The notes below the pieces were generated by a model. The model had not been told where the DNA came from, made no database searches, and saw only the letters and a program-made list of their open reading frames with translations. A program made the translations under genes and the position numbers. Of a DNA stretch of 64,000 bases, positions 11,048-23,354 are shown in pieces. The DNA is from Drechslerella dactyloides (taxonomy: Eukaryota; Ascomycota; Orbiliomycetes; Orbiliales; Orbiliaceae). The stretch's first letter is position 1, and every line of letters starts with the position of its first letter. Where the stretch lies: assembly GCA_020064725.1 (NCBI GenBank), contig JAGTWJ010000017.1, forward strand, positions 1,860,001 through 1,924,000, in the 5' to 3' direction.

Positions 11048-11563
11048 TCATCTACCAAGCCTTCGTTCCAGAGTAGCAACGCGCGCTTTGAAGTTTGATA
11101 CGATTTCTTGGATGCGGCGGATTCGGTCGAACTCTAGCTCAAGTTCGTCGATCTGGTGTAGTATCTCTTTGAACCTTTCAATTTCTAAGGTTGCTTTGTC
11201 TACAGCCGACATGTGCTGCCGGTGGCTCTGCTGAGTTGAAACCCGTGTTTGCTCCGAAAGCTAAAGTGGAATTGCAGCCAGTTAGTTGAAGTGCTGTGAT
11301 CGCAAATAACTGGAGACGGAAAAAGGCTATGCAAAATAAATATATGTACAAACACTCTCGATCCTCCCTGCAATCGCCACCAGCAATTGATCGAAGTGAG
11401 AAGAGAGGGCGCCGACAGTTGATGGGTCTAGCAGATGGCTTGACGCGGAAGACGTGGATGGGGACGCCAAACCAAGGCGCCGCGAGTGATGTCTTATCAG
11501 TTCCGCGTCACTAGATGAGATGGAGTTTCGGGAGGATTGACGTCTCCCGTCATTGGACGCCAT
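11048..11563 (-). CDS. CNL1: BLOC-1 complex subunit CNL1
   Basis: Small coiled-coil subunit of the fungal BLOC-1 complex, which acts in endosomal sorting and maturation. Two exons on the minus strand, 11354-11563 and 11048-11260, give 140 residues. The protein has an S-rich N terminus, then the conserved helix LLDPSTVGALSSHFDQLLVA, IAGRIESLSEQTR across the splice junction, and a heptad-rich C-terminal coiled coil containing IDELELEFDRIRRIQEIV. The intron uses the donor GTTTGT, a CTAAC-type branch and a TTTAG acceptor; phase 0 on both sides fixes the junction. It is divergent from the eIF1A gene, 475 bp away. Assignment rests on the characteristic HFD...R and LE-FD-IRRI pattern of fungal CNL1. 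Confidence 0.85.
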
Positions 11564-12038
11564 TCACAGTATTTCCTTTCGGAGGCTCGATCGGGATTTG
11601 TGTTCTTTCTTGCGTTCTCGGAGGATTGGAGTGAGGGAGGGAGGGGAGGTAGGCGATGCGAGATGTCGATGGGTCAAGGCAGGAGAGCCGCGATTGAAGC
11701 ACCGCTGCCTGGTCCGTGCTTATCTAATCACAAGATAAGATCCAGCTAGAAGATAAGATTAGATCGAGCGGGGCGGTACGCCTGGGCGACAATTAGGTTT
11801 CTTCCCCGGTCCTAATTTTTTGAATGACTAAGGATTGAGGCAAACTCCCTTGTTATTTGCTCACGACAAGTGACCAAAACCGTCTCCAAGACCACAAGAC
11901 AGATAAATTCTGAGCGAAACCAGCCGACAAGAACGTCCCTTTCCTACCTACGCCAGTTCTCCCTGGAGCCTTCTCATCTTCAATCTCGTAACCTCCGACA
12001 AGTACCTTGCAGGACGTCACCAGTTCCACCGATTCAAT
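11564..12038. promoter_or_regulatory. divergent promoter region CNL1 / eIF1A
   Basis: 475 bp separate the two start codons. No TATA box stands out. Pyrimidine-rich leader sequence precedes the eIF1A start (about 11930-12035), as is common for highly expressed translation genes. Confidence 0.45.
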
Positions 12039-12736
12039 ATGCCGAAGAACAAGGGAAAGGTTGGTTAATTCGCGACCCAGTATAAGCAAATTTATGATAT
12101 GCAGAAGCTCATGGCTATCTATTTCTGTCTATTAGGGCGGCAAGAATCGCCGTCGAGGGAAGAATGAAAACGATAATGAAAAGCGAGAGCTCACATTCAA
12201 GGAAGATGGCCAGGGTAAGCAGCTGAAGCTTCCCATATCTTCGAATCCCCACCAGAACAACCCCTCCTTCCTTAAGTCCCATCTTGCTCACTGGCGATCC
12301 TGGTTTAGAGTACGCACAGGTCACAAAAATGCTCGGCAATGGGAGGCTTGAGGCGATGTGCTTCGATGGAGAGAAGCGACTGGCCCATATTCGCGGCAAA
12401 CTGAGAAAAAAGGTCCTTTCCCATTACAATATCCCCCGTCTGAAATGTCATGCTAGTGAACATTTAACTGACCTGAATTTCATCCTAAAGGTCTGGATCA
12501 ATCAAGGCGACATCATTCTGTTATCTCTCCGAGATTATCAAGACGAGAAGGGTGACGTTATCCTCAAATACACTGCGGATGAGGCTCGAAATCTGAAAGC
12601 GTACGGCGAGCTACCCGAGTCCGCCAAAATCAACGAAGGTACATTCGACGTCGAAGGTATGGACGAGGGTGGCGTGGATTTCGGGATCGAAGAAGACGAC
12701 GATGCCTCGGACGTCGTTGACATTGACAGAATATGA
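12039..12736 (+). CDS. TIF11: translation initiation factor eIF1A
   Basis: Binds the 40S A site and promotes scanning and start-codon selection. Four exons: 12039-12059, 12136-12214, 12309-12412, 12491-12736, giving 149 residues, the family length. The sequence begins MPKNKGKGGKNRRRGKNEND, the conserved basic N-terminal tail. The OB fold follows (YAQVTKMLGNGRLEAMCFDG, RGKLRKKVWINQGDIIL) and then the acidic C-terminal tail ending DASDVVDIDRI. Intron positions after KNKGK and after LRKK split conserved blocks and are confirmed by exact resumption of the family sequence. All phases agree. Confidence 0.97.
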
Positions 12737-13601
12737 AGACAAATGCCGATTCAACAGACAAGATCTCGTGCATCCCAGTCCATCGCTTTACTCATGCTTC
12801 GGCTCTTCTGCGTACCTTGTCCGACCGCATCTTTCCGTGTATCTTACAATATGTCAATGAGCCATTGATTATCAAAGCCTGCCATCGATGTACTTATGCA
12901 AAATGAACTCGTGCATTAGTCTCGGAATTGAATGCATATGTTGGGGGGCTCAGCCTCCGCGGCGAGCATCTAGACCACTTGTGCACGTACAAATTGAATC
13001 TCACTACAACGGATCTTGACTCTAGAAATTCATCGACTTTGCGCAGTGCGAATCAACTCAAGAACGATCACTTGCTCTATAACAGCTAGCCCTTGGCACC
13101 AGGCTCAAGCGATGCACGATTCACGTCTCGGGATTCTCACAAATATCACATATCGCCGTGGAGCGAGCACAAATGGGAAAGGGCGTCGTATACAATAACA
13201 CTACTTCTGGGCGCCGGCGATAATTCCAGACGTCCTGGGGATCAGATGTGTACTGGTGGCACAACACGAGTTTCTTTTTTGTTAGGTAAAACAAGACCGC
13301 TTTCTTCGCCGCTGCCCAAGTTCGCTGATATGTAAAGTAACCAAGTGGCTCCGAATCCTCGCGATCACCATCTTCCTGAACTACGATTATGGATTATGCA
13401 GCAAAATCAACCCTGATCGCTTCCAGGACACCCAATCAGATGAACTTCACAACAGAAAAGAAATTATGTGCAGGTAAAGCGCGAATGATTGCCTGTAAGC
13501 TCGCTCCGTATGGTGAAGCTGAAGCATGACCGCTGAGTGTAATATGATCATTCTGAAGACAAGGATATGTTTTATGAGAGAACCAATGGAGATAGCGACT
13601 T
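12737..13601. other. intergenic between convergent eIF1A and Zn2Cys6 genes
   Basis: Shared 3' flank. No gene, RNA or repeat is recognised. The short plus-strand frames (13016-13335) show no coding features. Confidence 0.5.
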
Positions 13602-15731
13602 CTATTCGTGCTTTACACCAACAACCGCTTGGTTTAAGCGGTGAACTGGCGGGTCTGATTCGCAAAGCATATCTGACGTACTTTGCTGAGGTAAAAACCA
13701 ATTGTCTGCTAAACCAGAGGTATGGGTAACCGTCGCAGGGTTCTTTTGAGATGCGCCCCAAGACAAGTCGTAACCATCATTGACAGGGAAAGATTCGGCA
13801 CTTTCTCCGAGAAATTGGGGTGGCCCGTTTTGTATATCCAGCAACGGCTTTCCGTTGTTCAGCACATTCTCTGCAGGTGGGTCGGAGCCAATAGCGAAAA
13901 GCCCTGCATCGCCATAGGTCTGAGCCATAGGTCCGACACCATTATCTACCGAATTCAGTCGCTCGTGCTTAATCGTATCCTCTTGAAGGAGTGGCATCCC
14001 CCCAAAGTTGACATGCTGAGAAAGAGGCGAAAAATTATTTGAGGCATTTTCCAGTCTCCAGAAAGACGACGTAGGGTCTTCTATGCCAATTCCAACGGAT
14101 TTAGCATTATTAAATCGAGACGCAAAAGTCGAGAATGTATCCACATATGTCGGAGAAGCGTCTGATAGCGAGCGAAATTCGCGGGAAGGGAGTGGTGCAG
14201 TGAACATGTGGGCAAGGCTTGGCCTGCGTGAGCCTGAACTAGAAAAGGCCAGCGATACCCGGCTGCTTGAGGAGAGGCTTCGGTTTCTGTACCCGTCGTC
14301 AAATGTAGAGATCGGGGTTTCACAGTCGTAGTTAGGCGTGATAGGTAAAGATGATGGATAAAGGCTTCCGTCATATGCGGGATTCATATTGATTTGATCG
14401 ACGCTCAACCGTGGGGACCGCGTAGGCGAAGATGGAGATGAACAGTTATCCTGGAAGATCTGAGATATTTCGGGTTTGGAGGCCGAGCGTGGTCTACGAT
14501 CCGCTGATTCAACTGGGTAGAAACTGCATTCCTTCTTGAGCCTGATGCAGTTTGAACAGCGGCCGCTCTCATCTTTCGCCAGAATGCATCTTATTTTGCG
14601 TCTTCTGCAGTGGCCTAAAAAGTATCACAGTCTCAAGTTAGATGATTTTCGCATTCGGCGAAGGCATACTGTGAATTACAAATTCCAACAAGGTTTATCA
14701 AGCGGGCATACATGAATGCCGAATGAATCAAGTGTCTTCGCACGGGCAGCTGCACGAAACTTGCGATCTTCGTGGCCATCTTTGATACTGTAACAACTAT
14801 AAGCTCAGATATAGAAAAGTCGGAACATACCGCAGGCGACCGAGGTTCGGTGATATCCAAGTTTGTTTCTTTTCTTATCCAATTGATACGCCAGAGTGAC
14901 AGGGGAGATATCGTCGGTCGTGCTAGCTGATGGTATTGGCGGCGCAGACACCGCACTTGCAGCGGCCAGCTGAGCAGCGAGTTGAACGTTTGGAGTTGAC
15001 TGGGACCTCTTGACTGACAGGGGAGTTCGGCCTTTGTTCCCTCTCCTCCAAGTACCATGTTGACTCTTGGTTCCGCTGGACAATGTGTCTGTGTTTATTG
15101 GAGGTGGTGCAGTTTTCAAGTTAAAGCCGGATATAGTGGCCGCCTTACTTGCGTTAAGGGCGATGTTGGCATGAGAGCCCCTTCGAGAAGACTCGCCAAT
15201 GACCGGCTCTTCTTTGATATTGCTCTGGCCAGCAGCTAGGGTCGAGGTAGCCAGCATGGCATGTGGGGGAATATGGTGTTCATTATTGTATGTAGCAGTG
15301 ATCGGGGGTTCTGCCTTCGAACTATCCGGGTTCGGATAAAAGGTGAGGATATTGCTGGAGATATCATTGGGGACCGGCGGTTCGTAGGACGGCGGGAGAA
15401 CAGCAGCGTTGTAGTCCAGTCCGGGAACGCTATAGGTCATATGGTTATCGAGGGGGTTAGGATAAGCGTGGTATGCCAACGAATTTTCGCCATCAGCGCC
15501 AGACTTGGTCATGTCTATCCCGGGAGGGACATGTAGACCTTGGAGACCTAAGCCGGTGTCGACAGCATCAGCGGAAGACAAGGCGGATCGGAAGGCTTCA
15601 TCGTTGATATTAGGTGGTTGGACGACCGGGGTTATCGAACTGAGCCGAGGCTCTTCACTGGGAAACAATATTTGATCTCCGTGTATCTGTTGCGAAGAGA
15701 CAGGCAATGCATTTTTGAAAGGCGTTGGCAT
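13602..15731 (-). CDS. Zn(II)2Cys6 transcription factor
   Basis: Nuclear DNA-binding regulator of unknown target. Two exons, 14831-15731 and 13602-14614, give 637 residues. The zinc cluster is split by a 216-nt intron between its first and second cysteines: C300, C303, C310, C320, C323, C330, spacing C-x2-C-x6-C-x9-C-x2-C-x6-C, which is canonical. It is preceded by DKKRNKLGYHRTSVAC and followed by IRLKKECSFYP. The cluster lies in the middle of the protein. The N-terminal 300 residues are low-complexity (P, S, N rich), and the C-terminal half is S/N/P-rich with no recognisable fungal-specific TF domain. The start at 15731 (MPTPFKNALP) is the first in-frame ATG. The adjoining 15732-19505 has no gene and could be a long leader or promoter. 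Confidence 0.88.
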
Positions 15732-18700
15732 CTTGAGATGCGCTTGGGTGTGGAGGCTTCCCTTGGAAGGGACAGCGGCAGTGGTAGCAGCGGCTATGGG
15801 AGGTGCTTTCAGGCGCAGTGGCTAGCCTCCCTCCCCTTTCCTTCTGTTCTGTATACTAAGGCCCAGGGTTGGGTTCTCTGGGAGGGAAAGAGGGCGTTAG
15901 CAGTTGGGTTGGCAGTTGGTTGCTCGCTATTCTGGTACTATCAGGAAAGCAATTGCATGGGATCGCAAGAACATCGCACATAGTCGAGCAGTATAGAAGT
16001 ATGTATAACCACCGAAGGCGCCTGGCATGGTCGCCAGATGTCACCAAACACCGTAGGGCAGGGGCGATGCGCGAGTCATCGATTGGGTATGAATACGGCA
16101 GCACTGGCGACGGCGACGACGACGACGACAATTGTGGGATAAAGGATTGGTCTGAAAGAATCGATAGGGCTGATATGGTGGTTGAGTTGGAGAGGCGTGA
16201 CTATGGCACCAATTGCGGCTTGCAGCGCTTCCAAGCATGCAGGGCAAAATCGGACAGCGCAAAGACGGGGTGATCAAAGCGCGGCAACGACAATTGACAG
16301 CGGCGAGGACGAGTACGACAATAATCAAAAACGAGAATAACGACGAGGAGTCGGGGAGCGAAGATGATTGCGGTCAAGATGCTGGACAGGCGGGACCCGA
16401 GTCTGGAAGCAGGCCAGGTCTTCATCAGAGGCTTCCATCCGCCTCGATCATCTTCCCCGCCCCTCTTTCGTCTCTTCGTCCTCCTGCTGCTCGGCTCCAG
16501 TCGAACGCTTTCTTTACCGATGTCCGGCTGCCCACAGCGTATGGGTTGGGGTAGTTTGTTTCGCCCTCTTTCCTCTTTCCCCTCCTCTTTTTCCCATGGA
16601 CATGTATTCGTAGAAGCAGAGCAGAAGGCGAGATGGACTGGGACGGATTGAGTATCCTGACTCTATCTTTTTCTCTCTTTCGTATCTGAAGTCGGCGACG
16701 AGCCGTGTCTGCAAGACGGATCAATGGAAAAAGCGAAAGCAGCTTACCTAAGGTTGCCGAGCGGTTGCGGCCGTGGTTGGACCTTGGTGGCTTTTGATCC
16801 GGGCGATACCGTATCGCTGCCGTCGCCGTCGTCGCCGTCGTCGTCGTTGTCGTCGTCGTTTTCGTGGCCCTCGTGGTGGTTGTGGTTGGTGGTGATGGCC
16901 GTGGCAAGCAGGCAGCAGGCAAGCAGGCGGACAGGAGATGCTTCGCTGCTGAACTGCGCAACGATCTCAAAAGAAGCCCTGGAGGAGTCTGCGGCAGCGT
17001 TAAAAGCCGGATTATGGAATGGGAAACAGTTACGGTAAGAATGGCATTCGAGAGCTAAAGGGGGGGGAGGAAGAAGAGTCTCGCAATGCAATTGACCAAT
17101 CCAGCGAAGGCATGCGTTCGCGCGATTTGGCGTCTTTGGGGGGGAAGGGATGAGCTAAGGACGAAGAAGCAATGTACGGGCGAGCACGCCGCAGGCTGCC
17201 CAGACCAGCAAGCAAGCAACCGCAACTGCAACTGCAACTGCAACTGCAAATGCAAATGCGAGCACTTCTCCGAACGCTCTGCTTCTCCTTCAGGTCCTCT
17301 GGCCGTGCCTTGGTCAGAAACTATCGGACTTACAAGCACTGATCAATACTGCTATCTGGAGATGCGGCCGACATGGGCCATTTAGGGCTTGTCGCAGGCC
17401 GGGCGGGGGTGCGGTGCCAGCGCCGGGCTCCAGCGAACGGGCCGGCTGCCTCTTCCTCTCTCGCTCTCTCGCTCGCTCGCCCGCCCTGGTGATGCCGGTA
17501 TCAAACTCAGCGACGCGACGTCGGCTACGAGCAAGGAAACGGTAGGTGAGTGTGTACTAATAGACTCGTGTGTATATATAACTGCCAGCGCTCTCCATCC
17601 AGGTTCGACTCGGGCTGGGGGACTGTGGTGGGTGCGTGTCCAGGCGTCGTGGAGTCGACAAACAAGCAGCAGAGGAGAAGTGGGCCGACCCAGGCCTGTT
17701 CGCTCTGCTGGCACCGACCCAGCTGAGAAACTACGCTGGGGCTTGAGCGAGGGAGAAGGCAAGTGAGCATTCGGATAAGGAAGGGTGTCAGTGCTTAGCA
17801 TGTCCTTTAAGTATACTAGTAGCACCATGTATATAAAAAGTACCCCAGCAAGACCTAAGCAAGTAGCAAGTACAGCATATGCCTTAGGTAAGTAGGTACC
17901 TATACTTTACTTGGTAGATAGACCGGGGCGCGGTACTCCCTCAGGTTAGGTCTACACGCAGGCGTATAAATAAACAGTACTTCGTATCTAACGACTTGTC
18001 TACACACTTGTTTGTTCTCCTGCACGGCGGCGGTTGCATCAACCTGGTCGTAGCTTGGATTTCCACGAAGATTTTCAAGCATCCTCACAAGCTTCGAAGG
18101 TCGTATCGGGCCAGGTCTCACAAGCACACGCACGCCTTGCATAGCAGGCAAGACGTCCAATACTCGGTACAGCCTTCACGCACTGGTTTAGCCGACGACC
18201 GGCCGCAGCTGTTTATTGATCTGGACCTATTTGTATTTCCGACACTCAAGCAAACAATCCAGCACTGCGGTCGAGACAAGCAGAAAGCAGAGGTATTTAT
18301 AGCGCACCCCGCGGCTGAGGCCAGAGACCATTCGCCCACGATCAGATCGTATCAAAAATGGCAGGTTGATGGTAGCAACATGAACGTTGTCTCGAGCGAC
18401 ACAGCTCGCTCCAACTTTTCTCTCGTCCTCTCGCCTTCCATCAAAACGAAGAGTGTGGAGAACCAGGGTGCCGGGCGGTGGAGGGGATCTTTAGCTGCCA
18501 GCAGGCGAAAAAAGAGAGTTTGCTGGTCATTTTTAGAAGCGCTCGCTGCACTCCGCTGAGGAAAGGCAGGTTCTCACTCAAAGCTGACTAGCTTGTACCT
18601 GGATGGACCAACCATTGTCCAGCAAGTGAGTACCAGGGCTGCACGGAGTACCTCTCTCGCAAGTACCTGGATCGGGATCTAGCCAAGCATTGTGCAGACA

Positions 18701-19505
18701 GAAAGACCGTCTTCTGGTTCGCTCGAGTCTGCGGACGAGCATGTTCGCAAAATACGCGCAGCTGCAATGCATTTGTGCATAATACTCGTGTACTGTACAC
18801 CCGCAGGCAAGAAGTAATCAAAGCCTTGCGAAGTACTTACTGACTTACAGGTCGATTCGGTCACTTAATTACCAAAGCAGGAAGTTACCCAAGCGTACAC
18901 TACTTTTGTGGGGTTTCTCGGATCTTTGGTTGAAGAAAAGTTATGCACAAGTAAGCACTTGTTGCTTGAAGAAGTATAACAATACGGCACCGGGTGTGTG
19001 TGCGCATTGGTGATAGTGAAAGAGCGACTTTGGTCTATAACCCCTGGTATCTATCGGGGAGCTAAGCGAGAACAAGCGATCGCGCGGGAGTTCGGATGTT
19101 GGAGGCCCATCCCCCAGGTCGAGCGTCTTCACAAGCTCGTCCTCACACCGCCTCCACTGGGCCTTTCAGAGCGTTCCAGAGCCTCCATCCGATGGGAAGT
19201 GAATCGGCCCACGGCCTCTCAATGTGACACCAATCAGCTTGTGTTTGACACCGTCTCCAACCGTTTCAAATCCTGTCGCCAAATTAATTCACAATCGGTG
19301 AAACAGTACAACAAACAAGCCCCCCTCACACGGGCTCCCTTCAACCGCCAGTTCGTGCACTTGAATACCCAAGATCAACTTGAAAGAAAATGATTCGGAT
19401 GCTTCATTCGGAACAAGCTTTGGAGACCAGCGTCCCAGAGATAACAATTCAGGCATCCAATCCCAACGTCGCTAAAGCGCCGGCGTTAGCACAATTTGAA
19501 GAAAT
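15732..19505. other. 3.8-kb region without recognisable genes
   Basis: Lies between the start of the Zn2Cys6 gene and the 3' end of the ankyrin-BTB gene. It is mostly GC-rich, with low-complexity tracts: GAC/GTC triplet runs near 16110-16130 and 16815-16860, and GCAACT hexamers at 17222-17259. Many short open frames overlap on both strands in the pattern expected of GC-rich noncoding DNA, and none carries a known domain. It probably contains the promoter and a long 5' leader of the transcription factor. Confidence 0.5.
17222..17259. repeat. hexamer repeat GCAACT/GCAAAT
   Basis: Four copies of GCAACT followed by two GCAAAT variants, in a noncoding region. Confidence 0.8.
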
Positions 19506-21620
19506 CTAAAGCAATGTGTTCCGCGGCCTCTTACCGAGAAGTTCGTCCAGGTCCGCCATCAACTTGGCATACTTTTCACCGTTTGTTCTCAACTCTTCGG
19601 AATGATGACCTTGCGCGTCTTGCTCTTGAACCGACGCATCGTTTTGCTCTTCCGAGAACATGTCTGTGACAAGGCCGTCGAACCGCATACGAAACCTCTC
19701 TGGGAAGCGGATGATTAGTCAGCGTCCCCAGACCAGCGGATGGTGTATTGATCACGACTGTATGATATACACCCATGTAAAGTTGGGCTATAACCTGGAG
19801 CAACATGGCTTACCGTTGAGATAGTAGCGGATATCATCGATCAGCTCAATCGTGTCCGTTTCTTCTCTGCTCTGAATCCTCGCGGCCGATTCCTTGACAA
19901 GCTCCTCGAATTGCACCCGGAAGCCACAATCGTCGTCGAGACATTGTTCTAGTCGGGTGGCCAGAAACTTTGCGCAGAATGGGTCAAGCTTGGGAAATGT
20001 TCCCGTAAGCCAACCCGTCCTTGCTACGTCGAAGATCGAGTACCCCAACTCCCCCGTGAGTAGCTCGTCTTGATCCTGTGTCGTGAGAAGCAAGCACGCT
20101 CTAGTCTTTAGTCTTTCGATCAGCAGCATATCTGCCGCGATGAGTAGTTCAAGAGCAAGCTCCGGGTCGATGTTCAAGATGTCAGTGTAAAACCATAGCA
20201 TTATGGTGTCCATTATTCTTGGAGTCACGTCGACAGAGACGATGACAGGAGCACCGTCACTCGATTTCGCATGCTGGAGGTTTTCTTTGAATCGAATAGC
20301 AGTGTTTACAAAATCGCTCTGCAAGACAGCCCTGTGTGCGGCGTAGTAGTAGTACCCGCCACCGTCTTCTTGCAATTCAACCCGTAGAACAACATCTGGA
20401 CGCAGCAATCGAGCTCCATCGCTGAATTTAGCAAGGGAGAACTTCTCTGACCGAGCCAACCGCATGGGTGCACGAAGATACCTGTCACACAATCTCGAGA
20501 AATCTTGCTGTGCATATTCAATAGCTGTCGTCCATCTTTGCTGGCCCGACTTCTTGGAGAAGAGTCCCTGTGTATCATGTAACTCCGGCAGATGAAACAG
20601 ATGGGCAAGTTGGGCGGTGTCGATGGCGGGATTCTTGGCCAGCGGTTCATCGGGGTCTACGAGGTACAGATATCTCAGCATGGCCCTAACCGTGGCTGCA
20701 TTCACGCCGCTCGGCAGGGTAAGTTCGTTGGGCGGTGATGAATCCGTGGATGACATGATCATCCGACTAAAGTACTGGGAGCGAGCTACGAGAACGAAGA
20801 TATGAACGTCGAATTCGCATTCTGCTTCCCCAGCTAGCCTAAGCCGTAGGTCGCCATGTGGACGAGGTAGAACCACCCCTGTCGGGACGCCACGACCTAG
20901 CTCTCCTAGGAACAATGATGATATCAAAGCAGCAAAGGGCTGGCGTATATCTATCGAAACGGAATACTAAAATGTGCGCAGCAGGGTTAGCTAACTTGTG
21001 CGGACATAGGACGAGATTGGGACGCTCCACAAACATTGTTTTTGAGCAATAGGTTGCGAATACGGTCGTTGAGCGCGCTGTATACAGCTCTAATTCCAAA
21101 TATTAGCATCGTTCGGCGACTCGTGCGTGATAACTATGATATATTGGGGTCAGGCTAAGTAAAAACCTTTCTCCTTGGAAAGTGTCCCGATCACATCTGG
21201 CGCCGGACGCGAGGAGAAACTCAACGATCTCAAAGTGCCCGCAGAGACTTGCCTAGTGGTATCAGAGGCAGTTTGTCAGAATTCCGATGCCAAAACCTGG
21301 AGATGTTTTGCTTGTCGCTATATGGGGAATTCGGGTGACGGTCACGTACAAGGACGAGGGGCGAGTAGTCGAATGCATCGAGTGCGTTTAGATCAGGCTT
21401 GCATAACGCGACGTGCCGTTGCACAGATCTGATATCCCCGATTCGTATGGCGTTCATAAAACCTGTAAAGGCCGACGCAGTTGCCTGTTGCGAGGCGCCG
21501 TTCGTTTCCTTGGGATGTAGCGTGCCAAGATTCAATGTCCAACCTTGATATCGAAGAACTGACTGACTTGGGGATATCGGGGATGCTTACGGATCCACGG
21601 CTGTCGCCGTCGAAGCTCAT
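19506..21620 (-). CDS. ankyrin-repeat and double BTB/POZ protein (ABTB1/BPOZ-like)
   Basis: Likely substrate adaptor for a cullin-3 ubiquitin ligase, as inferred for ABTB1/BPOZ relatives. Six exons: 21591-21620, 21350-21484, 21167-21252, 21035-21089, 19814-20966, 19506-19699, totalling 550 residues. N-terminal ankyrin repeats read FMNAIRIGDIRSVQRHV and ASLCGHFEIVEFLLASGA. Then AVYSALNDRIRNLLL leads into a first BTB (FDVHIFVLVARSQYFSRMI) and a second BTB (AHRAVLQSDFVNTAIRF), followed by a BACK-like helical region and ERFRMRFDGLVTDMF. The 30-nt first exon (MSFDGDSRGS) is inferred from a GTAAGC donor and in-phase acceptor. No ATG precedes the ankyrin repeat in its own frame, which supports it. 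Junctions were chosen by family continuity and all phases close. Confidence 0.85.
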
Positions 21621-22502
21621 TCTGGGGTTATCGTGTGGCTGCGCTGCACACGCAGGAAGGTGCTTTTGACAGGAGCAAGTTGCGCAACTTTCAATGACTC
21701 GTTGGGCTTTCTTGTTACATATCGAGCAAGTGCTGCTTGAAGTCGGAGTCTTTTGGTCAAGCTGCACAGCCGAGCGTCGGAAGAGGGTCTTGGGGCCGTC
21801 CCGTCTAGGTTCGCGTCGGTTTGGCGATTCCCGAGAGCAAAGCGACTAAACTCGAACGGTGAAATTTGTGAGCCCACTGCTACGCTAACCCGAAGCGCAC
21901 ACGGCGCGATCATGTTCCTTTGTGAGTTTGAGCATCAAGTTGTGCCCTCTTATTCTAATTTACTATACTGATATACACGAGTGAATATATATATCGGGCT
22001 TTGTGATAAGAAAGCATGGGACAGAGCAATCAAAAAGACATTCGCGTGGAACAGACGAAAGAAAGCATCATGGAAACCCAGAATGAGCCATGAGACTGCA
22101 AGATAGGATTTGTTTGAACGCGCCCGTTATGTTAGTTCCTGGTGGCTCCAGCTCGCTGACTGCTCGGTTACAAACAAGTATCCCAGACCGCATCGATTCT
22201 GTAGGAGCAGACACGGCGTTTGCAGAATTGGGATACGGTTCTTGTTGTTACGTCCACATACAAGTCGTAGCATTACGTCGAGTCCACCCAGAACAAAGAC
22301 TAGAAGACATATGAGGAGGTAAAAAAGAAAAGAATTTTGGTCTGATGTCAATTTAATTGACTCTTGTGCTGACTCTGGCCGGGGTGACCTTGCGTAAAGG
22401 AAAAAAATAAAGAAGAATAGAGAATGAAAGAGGCAGAAGGAGAGAAGACGATCGAGGATAAAGTTGTAACCGCGTCAGGATAAGGGGCGATGCCGTACTT
22501 CA
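21621..22502. other. intergenic between ankyrin-BTB gene and MCM1 3' end
   Basis: Holds the promoter of the ankyrin-BTB gene (high-coordinate side of its start) and the 3' flank of MCM1. No RNA gene, repeat or reading frame with recognisable features is seen. Confidence 0.45.
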
Positions 22503-23354
22503 TCAAGATGACTGTGCAGGATGCGGCTGCGGCATGTGCCCTGGGGGCATCCCGTATTGGCCCCGGTGGGCCTGCTGTTGCTGCTGTGCGAGATATTGAT
22601 AGTGCTCTGGGGGTATATAGCCGCCTGCGACAGGAACTTGAGCGGGCAGAGCACGGGATTGCTGTGGAATTTGCATATGCGGGTGCTGCTCTTCGGGGGA
22701 CTCTGGTCTGTTGGAAGCAAGCCGGGACTCTCGTTAATAAACTGTCCAGCACTTCGTGCTCCGGAAAGAACTTACGCATCATCTGCCTCTGCATTGTCCT
22801 GCATTCCCGGGATGTTGGGCTCGGGTGCGTTCAGACAAGCTTGGATTAGGTTTTTGCCTTCTGCTCGGGTCACGAGCGGTTGCAACTTCGGTGTTGTAAA
22901 AGTGTATACCAGCCCGGTCTCAGAAACAACTAACAGGAGAACTTGAGTCCCTGTGAGAACAGACAATTCATAGGCCTACATGTTGTTCAACGGTTAGTAT
23001 GACCGAGTGAGACGCGATGACGAGCTTTTCTCGCTTCGTTTGTATTTTTGGCGGTCGCGGGGCGGTGGGTTTCGACGTTACCTTCTTCATGATTCCGGCC
23101 TTTCGTTTGGAGAAGGTGATGTGGCGGCGGGATTTGTCTTGGATGAACTTGATTTCGATCTTGCGACGCTCGCGGCCGGGTTTCGAGTCATCGTCATCGT
23201 CATCTTCGTCTTGGGTGGGACGCATTCGCTTCATCCCCCTCGATTCGCTCGTTGCGCTGTTGGCGCCCTGCGATATGCTACCGTTGCCGAGGGTTGTGGC
23301 ACCGACAAGGTCTTCATGAGCACCAGGGGAACCTTGTCCGTCGTTGTCTGACAT
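22503..23354 (-). CDS. MCM1: MADS-box transcription factor MCM1
   Basis: SRF-type MADS factor, combinatorial regulator of mating, cell cycle and metabolism. Three exons: 23082-23354, 22776-22975, 22503-22707, totalling 225 residues. An acidic run (DEDDDDDDSKPG) precedes the MADS domain GRERRKIEIKFIQDKSRRHI, continuing TFSKRKAGIMKKAYELSVLTGTQ and VLLLVVSETGLVYTFTTPKL. The C-terminal third is rich in P, Q and H, with QQQQQ. The first intron falls between IMKK and AYELS inside the MADS box. The upstream 4.3 kb (23355-27621) has no recognisable gene. Confidence 0.96.

Noticed and set aside
12215..12308. TTCGAATCC motif resembling a tRNA T-loop
   Set aside because: It lies inside an eIF1A intron and no cloverleaf can be formed.
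17590..17625. tRNA-like GGTTCGACTC T-loop sequence
   Set aside because: No matching T stem, anticodon arm or acceptor stem can be folded around it.
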